Shown piece after piece: positions 30,736 to 42,336 of a stretch of DNA of 64,000 nucleotides. Source of the stretch: Synanceia verrucosa (Eukaryota; Chordata; Actinopteri; Perciformes; Synanceiidae); contig CM056556.1 in assembly GCA_029721515.1 (NCBI GenBank), positions 19,968,645 through 20,032,644 of the forward strand, written 5' to 3'. Below the pieces are notes generated by a model. The model was not told the origin of the DNA and did no database searches. It worked only from the letters and a program-made list of their open reading frames with translations. Made by a program: the position numbers and the translations under genes. Position 1 is the stretch's first letter; each line of letters opens with the position of its first letter.

Positions 30736-31263
30736 CACTGCCTGGCCAAAAAAAAAGTCGCCACCAAAAAAAGGTCACACGCTCTAATATTTCGTTGGAC
30801 CGTCTTTAGCTTTGATTACGCGCTGTGGCATTGTTTTGATAAGCTTCTGCAATGTCAAAAGATTTATTTCCATCCAGTGCTACATTCATTTTTCACCAAG
30901 ATCTTGCATTGATGTTGGTAGAGTCTGACTGCTGCACAAAGCCTTCTCCAGCACATCCCAGTGATTCTCAGTGGGGTTAAGGTCTGGACTCTGTGGTGAA
31001 AATGATGCGTCATGCTCCCTGAACCACTCTTTCACTATTTGAGCCCGATGAATCCTGACATTGTCATCTTGGATTATGTCCGTGCCATCAGGAAAGAAAA
31101 AATCCATTGATGGAATAACCTGGTCATTCAGTATATTCAGGTAGTCAGCTGACCTCATTCTTTGAGCACATATTGTTGCTGAACCTGCAGTAATTATCCA
31201 AAAGGCTCGTACCTATTTGCTTAGTCAAATCCAGGTGGCGACTATTTTTTTGGCCAGGCAGTG
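30736..31263 (-). mobile_element. Tc1/mariner element, internally deleted
   Basis: The TIRs read CACTGCCTGGCCAAAAAAAA and are inverted at 31240-31263. TA lies outside both ends (30734-30735, 31264-31265). The minus-strand ORF at 30886-31158 encodes the carboxyl half of the transposase (IIQDDNVRIHRAQIVKEWF, then PQSPDLNPTENHWDVLE). The spacing between the last two acidic residues is only 31, and the amino half is gone, so it cannot be autonomous. Confidence 0.8.
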
Positions 31264-31269
31264 TATATA

Positions 31270-32480
31270 CACTATATTGCCAAAAGTATTCACTCACCTG
31301 CCTTGACTTCCATATGAACTTAAGTGATATCCCATTCCTAATCCATAGGGTTCAATATGACGTCGGTCCACCCTTTGCAGCTATAACAGCCTCAACTCTT
31401 CTGGGAAGGCTGTCCACAAGGTTTTTGACCATTCTTCCAGAAGCATATTTGTGAGGTCACACACTGATGTTGGACGAGAAGGCCTGGCTCTCAGTCTCTG
31501 CTCTAATTCATCCCAAAGGTGTTCTATTGGGTTGAGGTCAGGACTCTGTGCAGGCCAGTCAAGTTCATCCACACCAGACTCTGTCATCCATGTCTTTATG
31601 GACCTTGCTTTGTGCACTGGTGCACAGTAATGTTGGAAGAGGAAGGGGCCAGCTCCAAACTGTTCCCACAAAGTTGGGAGCATGGAATTGTCCAAAATGT
31701 TTTGGTATGCTGAGGCATTCAGAGTTCCTTTCACTGGAACTAAGGGGCCAAGCCCAGCTCCTGAAAAACAACCCCACACCATAATCCCCCCTCCACCAAA
31801 CTTTACAATTGGCACAATGCAGTCCGACAAGTATTGTTCTCCTGGCAACCACCAAACCCAGATTTGTCCATCAGATTGCCAGATGGAGAAGTGTGATTCG
31901 TAACTCCAGAGAACACATCTCCACTGCTCTAGAGGCCAGTGGCGGCATGCTTTACATCACTGCATCTGACGCTTTACATTGCACTTGGTGATGTATAACT
32001 TGGATGCAGCTGCTCAGTCATGGAAACCCATTCCATGAAGCTCTCTGCGCACTGTTCTTGAGCTAATCTGAAGGCCACATGAAGTTTGGAGGTCTGTAGC
32101 GATTGACTCTGCAGAAAGTTGGCGACCTCTTCACACTATGCGCCTCAGCATCCGCTGACCCTGCTCCGTCAATTTACCTACCACTTTGTTGCTGAGTTGC
32201 TGTCGTTCCCAAACACTTCCACATTCTTATAATACAGCTGACAGTTGACTGTGGAATATTTAGGAGCGAAGAAATTTCACGATTGGATTTGTTGCACAGG
32301 TGACATCCTATCACAGTTCCACGCTGGAATTCACTGAGCTCCTGAGAGCGAGACCCATTCTTTCACAGATGTTTGTAAAAGCAGTCTGCATGCCTAGGTG
32401 CTTGATTTTATACAGCTGTGGCCATGGAGGTGATTGGAACATCTGATTGTGATTACTTGGATGGGTGAACAAATACTTTT
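31270..32480 (-). mobile_element. Tc1/mariner element with lost catalytic Asp
   Basis: The left TIR CACTATATTGCCAAAAGTAT starts at 31270 after a TA. The right TIR is cut after ATACTTTTGG by a SINE. The minus-strand ORF (31381-31848) holds IMVWGCFSGAGLGPLVPVKG, then FLFQHYCAPVHKARS and PAQSPDLNPIEHLWDELE. In Tc1 transposases the middle motif is normally DNAPVH; here it reads YCAPVH, so the second catalytic aspartate is gone. The 34-residue spacing to the Glu is kept. The amino half (32480-31850) is frame-shifted. Confidence 0.8.
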
Positions 32481-32836
32481 GGCACGGTGGTGTAGCGGTT
32501 AGCACTGTTGCCTCACAGCAAGAAGGTACCGGGTTCAAAATCCCGGGCCCGGGGCCTTTCGGTGTGGAGTTTGCATGTTCTCTCCGTGTCTGCGTGGGTT
32601 CTCTCCGGGTACTCCGGCTTTCTCCCACCATCCAAAAACATGCATGGGGATTAGGGTAACTGGCTAATTTATATTGACCGTAGGTGTGAATGTGAGTGTG
32701 AGTGGTTGTCTGTCTCCATGTGCCATGCGATGAGGTGGCGACTTGTCCAGGGTGTATCCCGCCTTCCGCCCTAAGACAGCTGGGATAGGCTCCACCACCC
32801 TATGAGGATAAGCGGTAGATAATGGATGGATGGATA
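32481..32836 (+). mobile_element. tRNA-derived SINE (V-SINE, Mermaid/DANA type)
   Basis: GGCACGGTGGTGTAGCGGTT starts the element. An A box (TAGCGGTTAGCACTG, about 32493) and a B box (GGGTTCAAAATCC, about 32531) are visible. The conserved GTGTGGAGTTTGCATGTTCT core and a (TGGA)n tail follow. The 5' end abuts the broken Tc1 terminus. Confidence 0.8.
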
Positions 32837-32859
32837 CATATGTAACGGTGTTATTTGAG

Positions 32860-33107
32860 TGTTAAATCCTCCAGCAGAAAGCGCTTCCTCTACTGCTGGT
32901 AGGTTATGCTGCTTGGTGATCTGTAATGGAAAAGTAATCATAAGTCTGGTGGTTTCACACGTATTGTGTGTTTTTCAGATTTTATAGTGCAACTTCTAAT
33001 GTGACATTTACTTTGTCTAGGCGGACCCCATGTACGAGCCCACTGTAATTATTTTATGTCTGCTGACCCATTGTGCAGGTAAAAATATGTTTATTCTGCA
33101 AAGTGGG
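32860..33107 (+). repeat. Intron-containing copy of a retro-repeat, 5' part
   Basis: CAGAAAGCGCTTCCTCTACTGCTG is followed by GTAGGTTATG... and TTTGTCTAG, then GCGGACCCCATGTACGAGCC through CATTGTGCAG and GTAAAAATATG. Compared with 57186-57345, where CTGCTGG joins directly to CAAACCCCATG and GTGCAG joins to GAAATG, this copy carries two extra segments with intron-like GT/AG edges. It is split from 33737 onward by a solo LTR. Confidence 0.5.
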
Positions 33108-33736
33108 TGTTATGTCCCAGTTAATGAAACCATAATGTGACAGCCAAAAGGAGGAGGAACAATGTTGCTGCAGTAGAAGAATTTATTTACAGGGTGGGAC
33201 ACACAGTCCAAAACTTAGAAATCAGTGGTAAAAATTTACCAACATGGTAGGGTGGAAGGTCAGGACAGTTGTTGTGCCAAACAAGAAATCACTACAACAA
33301 AACAGGGCCTCACTACATTCCCTGTCTATGGAATCAAACAGAACAAACAAGACTATCTCACTTATCTAAAAAAATGTCTTGAGCCAAAACAGTACAAGGG
33401 TGGCATAAACCAATAAACCTAGGGATTTAGACAAAACCATTCCTACGCCTGTGTAAATGTAAAGGGCGCCCAATGCTCACCTAGTCCTGAGCCTCCACCA
33501 TATACCATCAACCACCTTTGAACAAACAGGAAATGAGAGAGAGAGGGAGAAGCCTTCCAGGGTGCTATACAATCTCCTGGTTAGTGATAGGCTGACCAGC
33601 CTCTGAAGAGCCCAATCAGGAGTGTAGATCAACCTGCTCAGGTGTGAGCCAATCTTCAGTGTACCTGGAGAACGGGAGAAAGGAGGACCAAAAGGAAAAC
33701 AGAAAAACGGAGCACCCTACTGCACAGCACGTAACA
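33108..33736 (-). mobile_element. Solo LTR
   Basis: On the minus strand the segment begins TGTTACGTGCTGTGCAGTAG and ends GGGACATAACA: TG...CA ends with a 5-base inverted TGTTA/TAACA. The flanks GTGGG and GTGTG are a near-matching 5-base target duplication. AATAAA (minus strand) lies at 33182-33187. Length 629 bases. No internal retroviral domains are present. Confidence 0.65.
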
Positions 33737-34136
33737 GTGTGTTTTGTTAACTTTGTAAGATCCACTCGTGGCATCTAGTGATAACGTCCGAGAGTGGAGT
33801 AGGGATGGAATGGCGGCAGCCCAGATGCAGTACTGGTAATGACCACACGAGTGTCATGTTCCCCCATTTATTACATTAGTTCAACAACTTCACTCTAAAA
33901 GGATATAATGGTCTGTTCTTGTAGGTTGCAAATCGTATTTGTTTAATATATGAATATTTCTTTTATGCTGTGAATATATGAATATTAAGCTAGAAAATAG
34001 AATAACTGTCGGCAGCAAGCGCTTCCTCTACTGCTGGCAGACCCCATGTACGAGCCCACTGTATGTAAATGTTTCCTCTGCTTCTGGCGAATAAACCAGC
34101 TACGTCCATCAGTCGAGCCTCCTTCATAAAGATATG
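33737..34136 (+). repeat. Retro-repeat, 3' part (spliced-looking)
   Basis: This section matches 56155-56256 plus 57023-57345: TCGTGGCATCTAGTGATAAC, the AGAGTGGAGTAGGGATG region, then CTTCCTCTACTGCTGGCAGA and CTTCTGGCGAATAAACCAGC. Here CTGCTG joins directly to GCAGACCCC. It ends at GAGCCTCC before an AC/AT microsatellite. Confidence 0.55.
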
Positions 34137-35455
<1,319 letters not shown>

Positions 35456-36080
35456 GATCTCTGAAGGGCAGAGATTTTATTTAATCAAACAAATTAAATG
35501 TGTAGCAACATCATCTTTAATAGGAGCGCATATATGATTCATCCCACCGATCAGGAATCCCGGTGTGAATTACTACGCGATGGTGTTACAGCTTGTACAG
35601 CGATCTGACACACCTTTTTTATTAATCATGGCAGTATGCATTAGTACTAGTACTAGTATTAGTATTAGTACTGCGCTGGGTTTGTACACTTTGCAAACGT
35701 CAGCACGTTGACAACATCATCATTACAGATTTAAGAGCGCTGGAACACTGCAAGGCAAACAATGGACAGTACGGATATGAGCCACTCACGTTAACATTGT
35801 TTTTCCGTGTGTTACAATTTTGTCCCTTTTGCAAAGTTTACAATCCAGCGCAGTACTAATACTAATACTAGTACTGATGCATACTGCCATGATCGATAAA
35901 ACAGGTGTGCCAGATTGCTATAAAAGCTGTATATAAACACGGTTGCATAGTTCACACAGGATTCCCCAATCGGTGGGATTTCCCCAGAAGACTAAATCAC
36001 ATATGTGCTCCTATTAAAGATGATGTCTCTACACATTTGATTTGTGTGATTAAATAAAATCTCTGTCAATCTCTGGCCAT
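35456..36080. mobile_element. Fold-back element with ~250-bp inverted arms
   Basis: The arm at 35456-35697 is inverted at about 35826-36080. Matching pieces include TTATTTAATCA, CATCATCTTTAATAGGAG, ATGGCAGTATGCAT and TAGTATTAGTATTAGTACTG. The arms differ by scattered substitutions; the loop is about 130 bases. No ORF. Class not assigned. Confidence 0.7.
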
Positions 36081-36706
36081 TACCAAAAAGATATCTGTCG
36101 TGACTGGCTGTTCGAAAACCAGCATTATCATATTGTGGAATAATGACACATTGCCAAATTAATTGTCCACAGTGATGAAATAGGACAATAACATTTTAGA
36201 TGAGTAAGCGAGAACAACAAATTGATCTAAAAAGCAAGACAGTAGATAGACAGAAATATTGTCATCATTGTCATCTCTGCAGAAGCCTGACAATGATCTG
36301 TTAATTTCAATAAATCATGTGTTGGAAGAAGTAAACATCTAAATCGTGTTGGGCATGACCAGGGTTGGGAACCACTCTATGACACCGTTTACACGTAGCC
36401 GGGTACCTGTAAAAATGAGTATTTATTTATGCAGTAGCACCTATCATCTACATGTAAATGCAGGTTTCAGTCACTGAAAATGGTTATCTTTGAAAACTCC
36501 GTCCAGATTTGTGAAAACTCATGCCTGCATGTAAATAATGGAAAACTGAGTTTTAGGTTCTCAAACGTCACGATACACGTCACAGAGGATGTTGTGGTGT
36601 AATGCTTTCACAATTCTCATATGGCTTTACACTTCTTGTTACACTGCCACCTATAGATTTGGCATGCTTATAATAGCACCTGGTGGGGTATTTATGCAGG
36701 TTCATC

Positions 36707-36845
36707 CATCCATCCATCCATTATCTACTGCTTATCCTCATGGGGTCGCGGGGGGCTGGAGCCTATCCCAGCTGTCTTAGGGTGGAAGGCAGAGTACACC
36801 CTGGACAAGGTCAATTACGGTCAATTTAAATTAGCCAATTAACCT
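36707..36845 (-). mobile_element. V-SINE 3' fragment
   Basis: On the minus strand the end of the same SINE as at 32481 is seen: the GACCTTGTCCAGGGTGTACT region, CTAAGACAGCTGGGATAGG, GATAAGCAGTAGATAATGG and a (TGGA)n tail. The tRNA-like head is missing. It lies just before the TATA box of the Gly/Ser/Tyr-rich gene. Confidence 0.75.
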
Positions 36846-36867
36846 AATAGGTGGATTTATCCATTTC

Positions 36868-36875
36868 TATAAATA
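36868..36875 (+). promoter_or_regulatory. TATA box of the Gly/Ser/Tyr-rich gene
   Basis: TATAAATA lies about 380 bases upstream of the start codon. It sits about 30 bases before a plausible transcription start, from which a non-coding exon could run to the GTAAGA donor near 37080. Inferred from position and motif only. Confidence 0.45.
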
Positions 36876-37249
36876 CCCGCCTACGTTGAAACGGGGTCTA
36901 TAACTCCAGGCAAAGACAGCCCTCAACAAGAGGTCAACGAGCCACACCTGTGCATCCTTTTCCACCAGCTGCTACAACTGAGCAATCAGGCACCCTAGCA
37001 TTGGCAGTCATTTAAAAGAAGTGCTTAGGGCTTAGAGGAACTATGCTCTTGTTTGGAAGAGTGTTACATGTAGCAGGAGGTAAGAAATGAATTTGTTTTT
37101 AGCTGTAAATGTAATTTCCCCTACATTTTTTTTGGTGTTGTTGGTAGACTGCTACATCATTACAAACTGGTACTATCTAATATTTGCTTTGTCAGACAGG
37201 GCACAAATTAATATCAGCTCCAGCCAGATTTGATCCACTAAACTGCATA

Positions 37250-38317
37250 ATGAGGTAAGAGCTGCAGTTAAATAACATATCTGATTCAAGTTTGAAAACT
37301 GGTCAAAAACCTGATGTGTGTTTACAGGGTGTTGCTAATTTCATCTTTGCTGATTAGCAGTGTTATCTGTGGTCCTGTAGATAAGGGTAAGCTATGTTGA
37401 AGTGGTGTAATTAAACTCACTATTTTAGTCGAGAAGCTCTGTTGTACTACGTTACTGAACAATTTTCATTTAATCACTTGTGTTTCCCCCCAGACTACGG
37501 TGACAATAACGCTGGCACTAACTTTGTGCGGCGGCCATTTTCTTCTGGGAATTCGGTCAGTGGAATAGGTGTGAGTTCTGGCAGTGGCTCCCCTCTGTCA
37601 AGTCTAACCATGCCACTCTCTGGCACTACTGGATTCCCTGCTCCTCAAGATGCCACTTCTAGTGCTGGAGTTGGCAGTTATGCTGGCACCAATATGGCTG
37701 TGGGTAATGTGTTTGGCCATGCTAGTGTTGGGGCCCCAGGCAGCTATGCTGGTGGCTATGATCGATCAGCTAGTGCAGGGTATGGGTTTGATAGTAGCAC
37801 TTCAGGTGGTAGCTATGCCGGTGGCTATGACAGCTCAGCTAGTGCAGGGTATGGGTTTGACAGCAGTGCTTCAGGTGGCAGCTATGCCGGTGGCTATGAC
37901 AGCTCAGCTAGTGTAGGATATGGGTTTGACAGCAGTGCTTTAGGTGGCAGCTATTCTGGTGGCTATGGCAGCTCTTCTGGTACAGGGTATGGTTTTGACA
38001 GTAGCATTTCAGGTGGTAACTATGCTGTTGGCTATGACAGCTCAGCTGGTGTTGATGTAGGGGACATTGGGACCTCTGGATTTGCTTATGGCTATGATGC
38101 TGGTGATGACCTTGAGCCAGTTTTCAGTGATGTGTCTGACCTGGACCCAGTCTACACATTCAGCTCTCGTTCAAACTACCAGCGAGGAAGAGCAGTCTTT
38201 GCTCAAACCCGCTACACCCCAGAAGAACCTGTTCCTGAGCAAATGCCAGTACGCAGGGTCATCAGCAAAACGTCAAAGCAAAGCAGCCCTAAAGCACCAA
38301 CCAAGGGTGCCTTCTAA
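37250..38317 (+). CDS. Secreted Gly/Ser/Tyr-rich repeat protein, 3 coding exons, unrecognised
   Basis: Coding exons are 37250-37254 (ATG AG), 37328-37386 and 37494-38317. Both introns are short (73 and 107 bases) with GT-AG ends and matching phases, giving 295 aa. Residues 1-17 (MRVLLISSLLISSVICG) look like a cleavable signal peptide, so the product is probably secreted. From about residue 103 there are five 23-residue repeats, consensus-like GGSYAGGYDSSASAGYGFDS, encoded by 69-base DNA repeats; the last two are diverged. An acidic stretch (DAGDDLEPVFSDVSDLDPVY) follows. The tail is basic and proline-containing (RGRAVFAQTRYTPEEPVPE, then VRRVISKTSKQ), ending KGAF. A TATAAATA box lies at 36868. 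A non-coding first exon ending at a GTAAGA donor near 37079, and an exon starting after the AG near 37196, are plausible. A further GT-AG intron (about 38329-38399) may lie in the 3' UTR, with ATTAAA at about 38428. Composition suggests an extracellular matrix, egg-envelope or cuticle-like structural protein, but I cannot name it. Confidence 0.75.
37736..38073 (+). repeat. 69-bp coding tandem repeat
   Basis: Units start at 37736, 37805, 37874, 37943 and 38012. The first three are close copies; later ones diverge. They encode the GGSYAGGYDSS... repeats. Confidence 0.85.
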
Positions 38318-38427
38318 AGCTGTTGCTGGTGAGACTCAATGCATGATCAAATGTATCGTAATTTCCATAAAACAACTAATTACATGTCTGTCTTTGCAGG
38401 TGTTGCTCCACTTACATGATACAATGT

Positions 38428-38433
38428 CATTAA
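38428..38433 (+). promoter_or_regulatory. Candidate polyadenylation signal (ATTAAA)
   Basis: ATTAAA lies about 110 bases past the stop of the Gly/Ser/Tyr-rich gene and just after a TTTGCAG acceptor that may end a 3' UTR intron. Positional inference. Confidence 0.35.
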
Positions 38434-38449
38434 ACTGCTTCAATAACAT

Positions 38450-39568
38450 GTTTTTGTTTCTAAAATTTCTTGTTTATAAAGTTTGTGTGTATAAACTTTT
38501 TCATGACAAAATAGTGAGGAGTCAATTCATTGAAAATAGCCTGTTTTCAGAGTACAAAAAACACTTTGATGTAACCTGTCAATGGTGCTCAGAGAGTTAA
38601 GGTTTCAAGTCCAGTGCCAGTCCTGTGAAAAACTTTTTCCTACAAAAACTTTGTAGGCTTACACTACACAAAACGACAAAAAAAATGTGTAACAAGCAAA
38701 GCGTGTCATAGCTCCATTATAGTTCTGTGATGAAAGGGTCCAAATTATGCATTGTTGATGTCTGTCTGAGCTGCACATGCATGTTCTGCTTGTAGGTGGT
38801 AGCTTGAAATACTTTTTCTCCATAACTGCAAGCTGCAACAAGTAAAGGTGCCTTGAAGCAACAAAAGACTGCAATATGATATTTAACTGATTTTTTTTTT
38901 TTTTTCATATCTCGTCTGCTTTGATTTAGTTGACTATTTTTGTCCTGACTTTTCATATTATCTTGTTATTGCCTATTTTATTTCGAAGTAAATTTATCTC
39001 GTTTCAGACGATTTTGCTTCCTGCCCTCCTGTGTCTTGGAGCTGCAGCATGATGTCAGATCTAAGTGCATTTGATCATGGTGGATATAAAGCATTCTCTC
39101 CACTACTATTGGGAATCAAGACTCACCTACTTTGGGTCTCTGCCTTACCCATTCAGAAGTGTCTCTGATGGTAAACACAGCGGTTGGCTGGTGAAGTTAA
39201 AAGTCTGTCTGGCAAGCACTTCCTCAATTTCATCCATTTAACTGACGGGACATGGATTATCGTTTAACGTCGTTGTGCCCTGGCATCTCCTGGACCCCAT
39301 CGACACGTGCCTGGTACCTATTGGTCTGGAGGAGGGATTCCAGTGTTCTGCCGAGTTGTCCTACTTCTGCCAAATGTCCTACCATAGGAAGAAATGATAG
39401 ACATGTCTGCTGTGCTGCCTTGTCAGAAAACACTGTCATGCGCTTCCAATTTCATTTTTGTCGCAGTTCGATCACTTTTTTTTTTTTTTTTTTTTTTGGC
39501 AAGTACGATGCTCAAATACTGTGAATGACCTTGTCAGAAATAAAACATAGATGTATGCATGACTTTCT
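38450..39568. other. Flank with an LTR-like scrap
   Basis: At 38925-39040 CCTATTTTATTTCGAAGTAA and CTCGTTTCAGACGATTTTGC resemble the LTR at 45599-46523, so a degraded LTR piece is likely. A T run lies at 39477-39497. No gene seen. Confidence 0.4.
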
Positions 39569-39850
39569 GACAATTCTAATTACCAAATCAGAATATGCTT
39601 CCACATTAGTAAGCGCAAGTTGACAGTTAAATTTACCTCGTCAGAATATACTTCCATAATTATATAGCCGGTAGGACGTTTTGACAATTCAAAATACCCC
39701 ATCAGAATACGCTTCTACACTGACAAAGGCTGTGCAGGTAGGACATTATGACAATTCAAATGACTCCATCAAAATATGCTTCTGCATTGATACTGTATAT
39801 GCAGGTAGGACGTTCTGACAATTCAAATGACCCAGCCAGAATATGCTTTT
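39569..39850. repeat. Minisatellite, ~67-bp unit
   Basis: Units begin with GACAATTC or a variant at 39569, 39622, 39683, 39750 and 39817, each followed by ATCAGAATATGCTTC-like words and GCAGGTAGGACGTT. The last units are 67 bases; earlier ones are shorter. Confidence 0.8.
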
Positions 39851-40195
39851 ATGTAACCATGCTCTGTTATACACACAAACCTCGTTTGAATAAGTTTTTA
39901 CACAGATGTACTTAAATTACGTTGTTGTAAACTATCTCCATGTGGATGGCTAAGGCAGTTTTCACACCTGCCTTGTTTCATTCGATTGAATCGAATCCTG
40001 GAGCATTTACCCCCTTGGTGCAGTTCGTTTGAGAAGGTGTGTGTAGTATTTTGGGCATATTTACAAGTCCACTAGATGACGTGAGTAAGGCGTGACACAG
40101 TCATGTACCAAAATAAAAAGGTTGGTGGCACGCATGCCGGGGTGAGACCAAAGCATGTTGTCTGTGTTTATTAGACCCGAGCAGTGAATATTACC

Positions 40196-42138
40196 TGGTG
40201 TCAGAGTAAACTGCCCATCAACCTGCCGACGGAAGATGGACATATTTAACACATGGACTCTTACGGCGGAGGAAAGAAAACAACCAAAGACATACTATGA
40301 CAGGACAAATACACAGCAGAAACAGGCAACATCTAAGTCCAGGAAAATACACACTGTGACTGCAGAGAGCAGTCATCACCTGAGCTGTTTATTGACAGCA
40401 TAACAAAAGTACATGCAAGCACAGACAGAGAACAGGCATTTGCAGAGATAGAAATAGGCAAAGCAAGGCACAAGTTAAAGTTTAAAGTTGACACAGGCAC
40501 CCAGGCTAATGTGATACCAGCAGGCACATTTCACAGAATATTTGGAGCTGTGATATTAGGCCCAGCAGACAAACACATATAAGGGTACAGGGGGCAGAGG
40601 CTTAAAGTTAAATGAGCTTGCAGGCTAACATGCAGATACAAAGAGAAAACAGTCATATTGGACTTTGATATTGTTCACGTTGAAAACGCTCCTGCTGTCT
40701 TGGGCATGAGAGCATGTCTAGATTTGAACATAGTTAAGCTGGCATACATAATCCAAACACAGTCACACACACACACAAGCATCACTGAAGAGTTTGCAGA
40801 CATGTTCAAGGGTATTCCATGTCCTCCACCTCAAACCCTCAGCCACACCAGTGGTGTACCCACCTTGCCGCATCCCATACGCTCTTCATGGCAGACTCAA
40901 AAGTGAACTGGATGAAATGGAAAAAACAGATCATCCAAAAGGTGACAGAACCAACTGAGTGGATGAATGCTCTAGTGGCAGTGGAAAAGCCAAAGCCTGG
41001 AAAACTCAGGGTGTGCCTCGATCCTCGTCCTCTGAACAAAGCCATCCAGAGGCCACACTATCCACTTTCCACTCTAGATGACATCACACCGAGATTAGTT
41101 GGAGCACAATATTTCAGCGTGTTGGATGCCAGATCCGGACAAAGCCATGAATCATCCATGCTCACTACCTTTAACATGGTCTTCGGCAGATACAGGTTCA
41201 AACGACTTCCATTCGGAATCATATCTGCGCAGGACGAGTTTGAAAGAAGGGTGGATGAAGCCTATGAAGGGCTCCTGGTATATGGCCGCACCAAGGAGGA
41301 ACATGATGCAAACTTGCACGCCCTGTTGGAAAGAACGAGAGAGAGAGGAATAAAGCTGAATGAAGACAAAAGCATCATATGTGTGCCGAAGGTGAGCTAT
41401 TTTGGTCACAGACTGACACAAGAAGGCATCCGGCCTGACCCCAGCAAGGTCAAGGCAATCAGAGAAATGGCTCCCCCACGCAACAAGGCAGAGCTGGAGA
41501 CCATATTGGGTATGATCACTTACCTCTCCAGGTTCACCCCCAGACTTTCAGAGACAACAGCTCCCCTCAGACAGCTGTTAAAAGAGAGCAATGAGTTTGT
41601 GTGGGACTCAAATCACGACACAGCTTTTCAACAGGTGAAAGACCTTCTGACACAAGAGCCTGGCCCCGTACTCGCATACTTCAATCACATCAAAGATGTA
41701 AAGCTGCAGGTCGATGCATCCAAATCTGGCTTAGGAGCCGTATTACTCCAGGAAGAGAAGCCATTTTCATACGCAACCAAAGCACTGAAGAAAACTATGC
41801 TCAGATCGAAAAAGAGCTTTATGCAGTACTTTTTGGATGCAAACGGTTTCATCAGTACCTGTATGGTCGGCAAGTGGTTGTTGAATCGGACCACAAACCG
41901 CTGGAGTCAATCATGCGGAAGCTCCCCCACGACTCCAACGCATGATACTGCAACTACAGTGATACGACATCATCATCACACACAAGCCTGGAAAACAGAT
42001 AACGGTTGTAGACATGCTTTCCAGGAAGCCGATTGAATGCAACGACAGCTCACTGAGTGAAGGTATGGACTTCCAAATACACTCTGTGGTTAGAAACGCA
42101 CCAGTAAGTGACAACAAAATGGCAGAGATCAGAGCTAC
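40196..42138 (+). mobile_element. Gypsy LTR retrotransposon #1, degraded (protease, RT, RNase H)
   Basis: TGGTGTCAGAG at 40196 looks like a primer-binding site complementary to tRNA-Leu. The protease DTG motif (KFKVDTGTQANVIPAG) lies near 40480-40530. The RT ORF is at 40819-42036 with KLRVCLDPRPLNKAI, FSVLDARSG, FKRLPFGIISAQDEFERRV and YFGHRLTQEGIRPDP. The RNase H region has LQVDASKSGLGAVLLQ and VESDHKPLESI, the latter in another frame. The segment that normally carries the YVDD-type active site is deleted between DEAYEGL and LVYGRTKEEHD (about 41268-41277), and gag is essentially absent. Reading resumes in phase at 49571 after the nested element. Dead copy. Confidence 0.8.
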
Positions 42139-42336
42139 TGTTGTGTGATTCAAATAAACACTGGACGACAGGAGTACGGTTCATACGTTTACTGAAAACT
42201 CATCCCTCTCTGACACAAGCATTGCATACAGTGGCTTATATATCTGGGGACTAGAGTTCCCCCTGGAGGCATACATCGGTACAGCCCATAATGCATAGCT
42301 GGTCTAACACATATAAACACATTGGTTTACACCACA
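42139..42336 (-). repeat. 3' LTR of Gypsy #2
   Basis: On the minus strand it starts TGTGGTGTAAACC and ends TCACACAACA. It differs from the 5' LTR at a few sites (for example TGGAGGCAT against TAGTGGCAT) and by a small indel, implying insertion some time ago but not anciently. Confidence 0.85.

Noticed and set aside
39252..39524. 90-codon plus-strand ORF near 39.3 kb
   Set aside because: No start context, no splice partners, and it ends in a poly(T) run.
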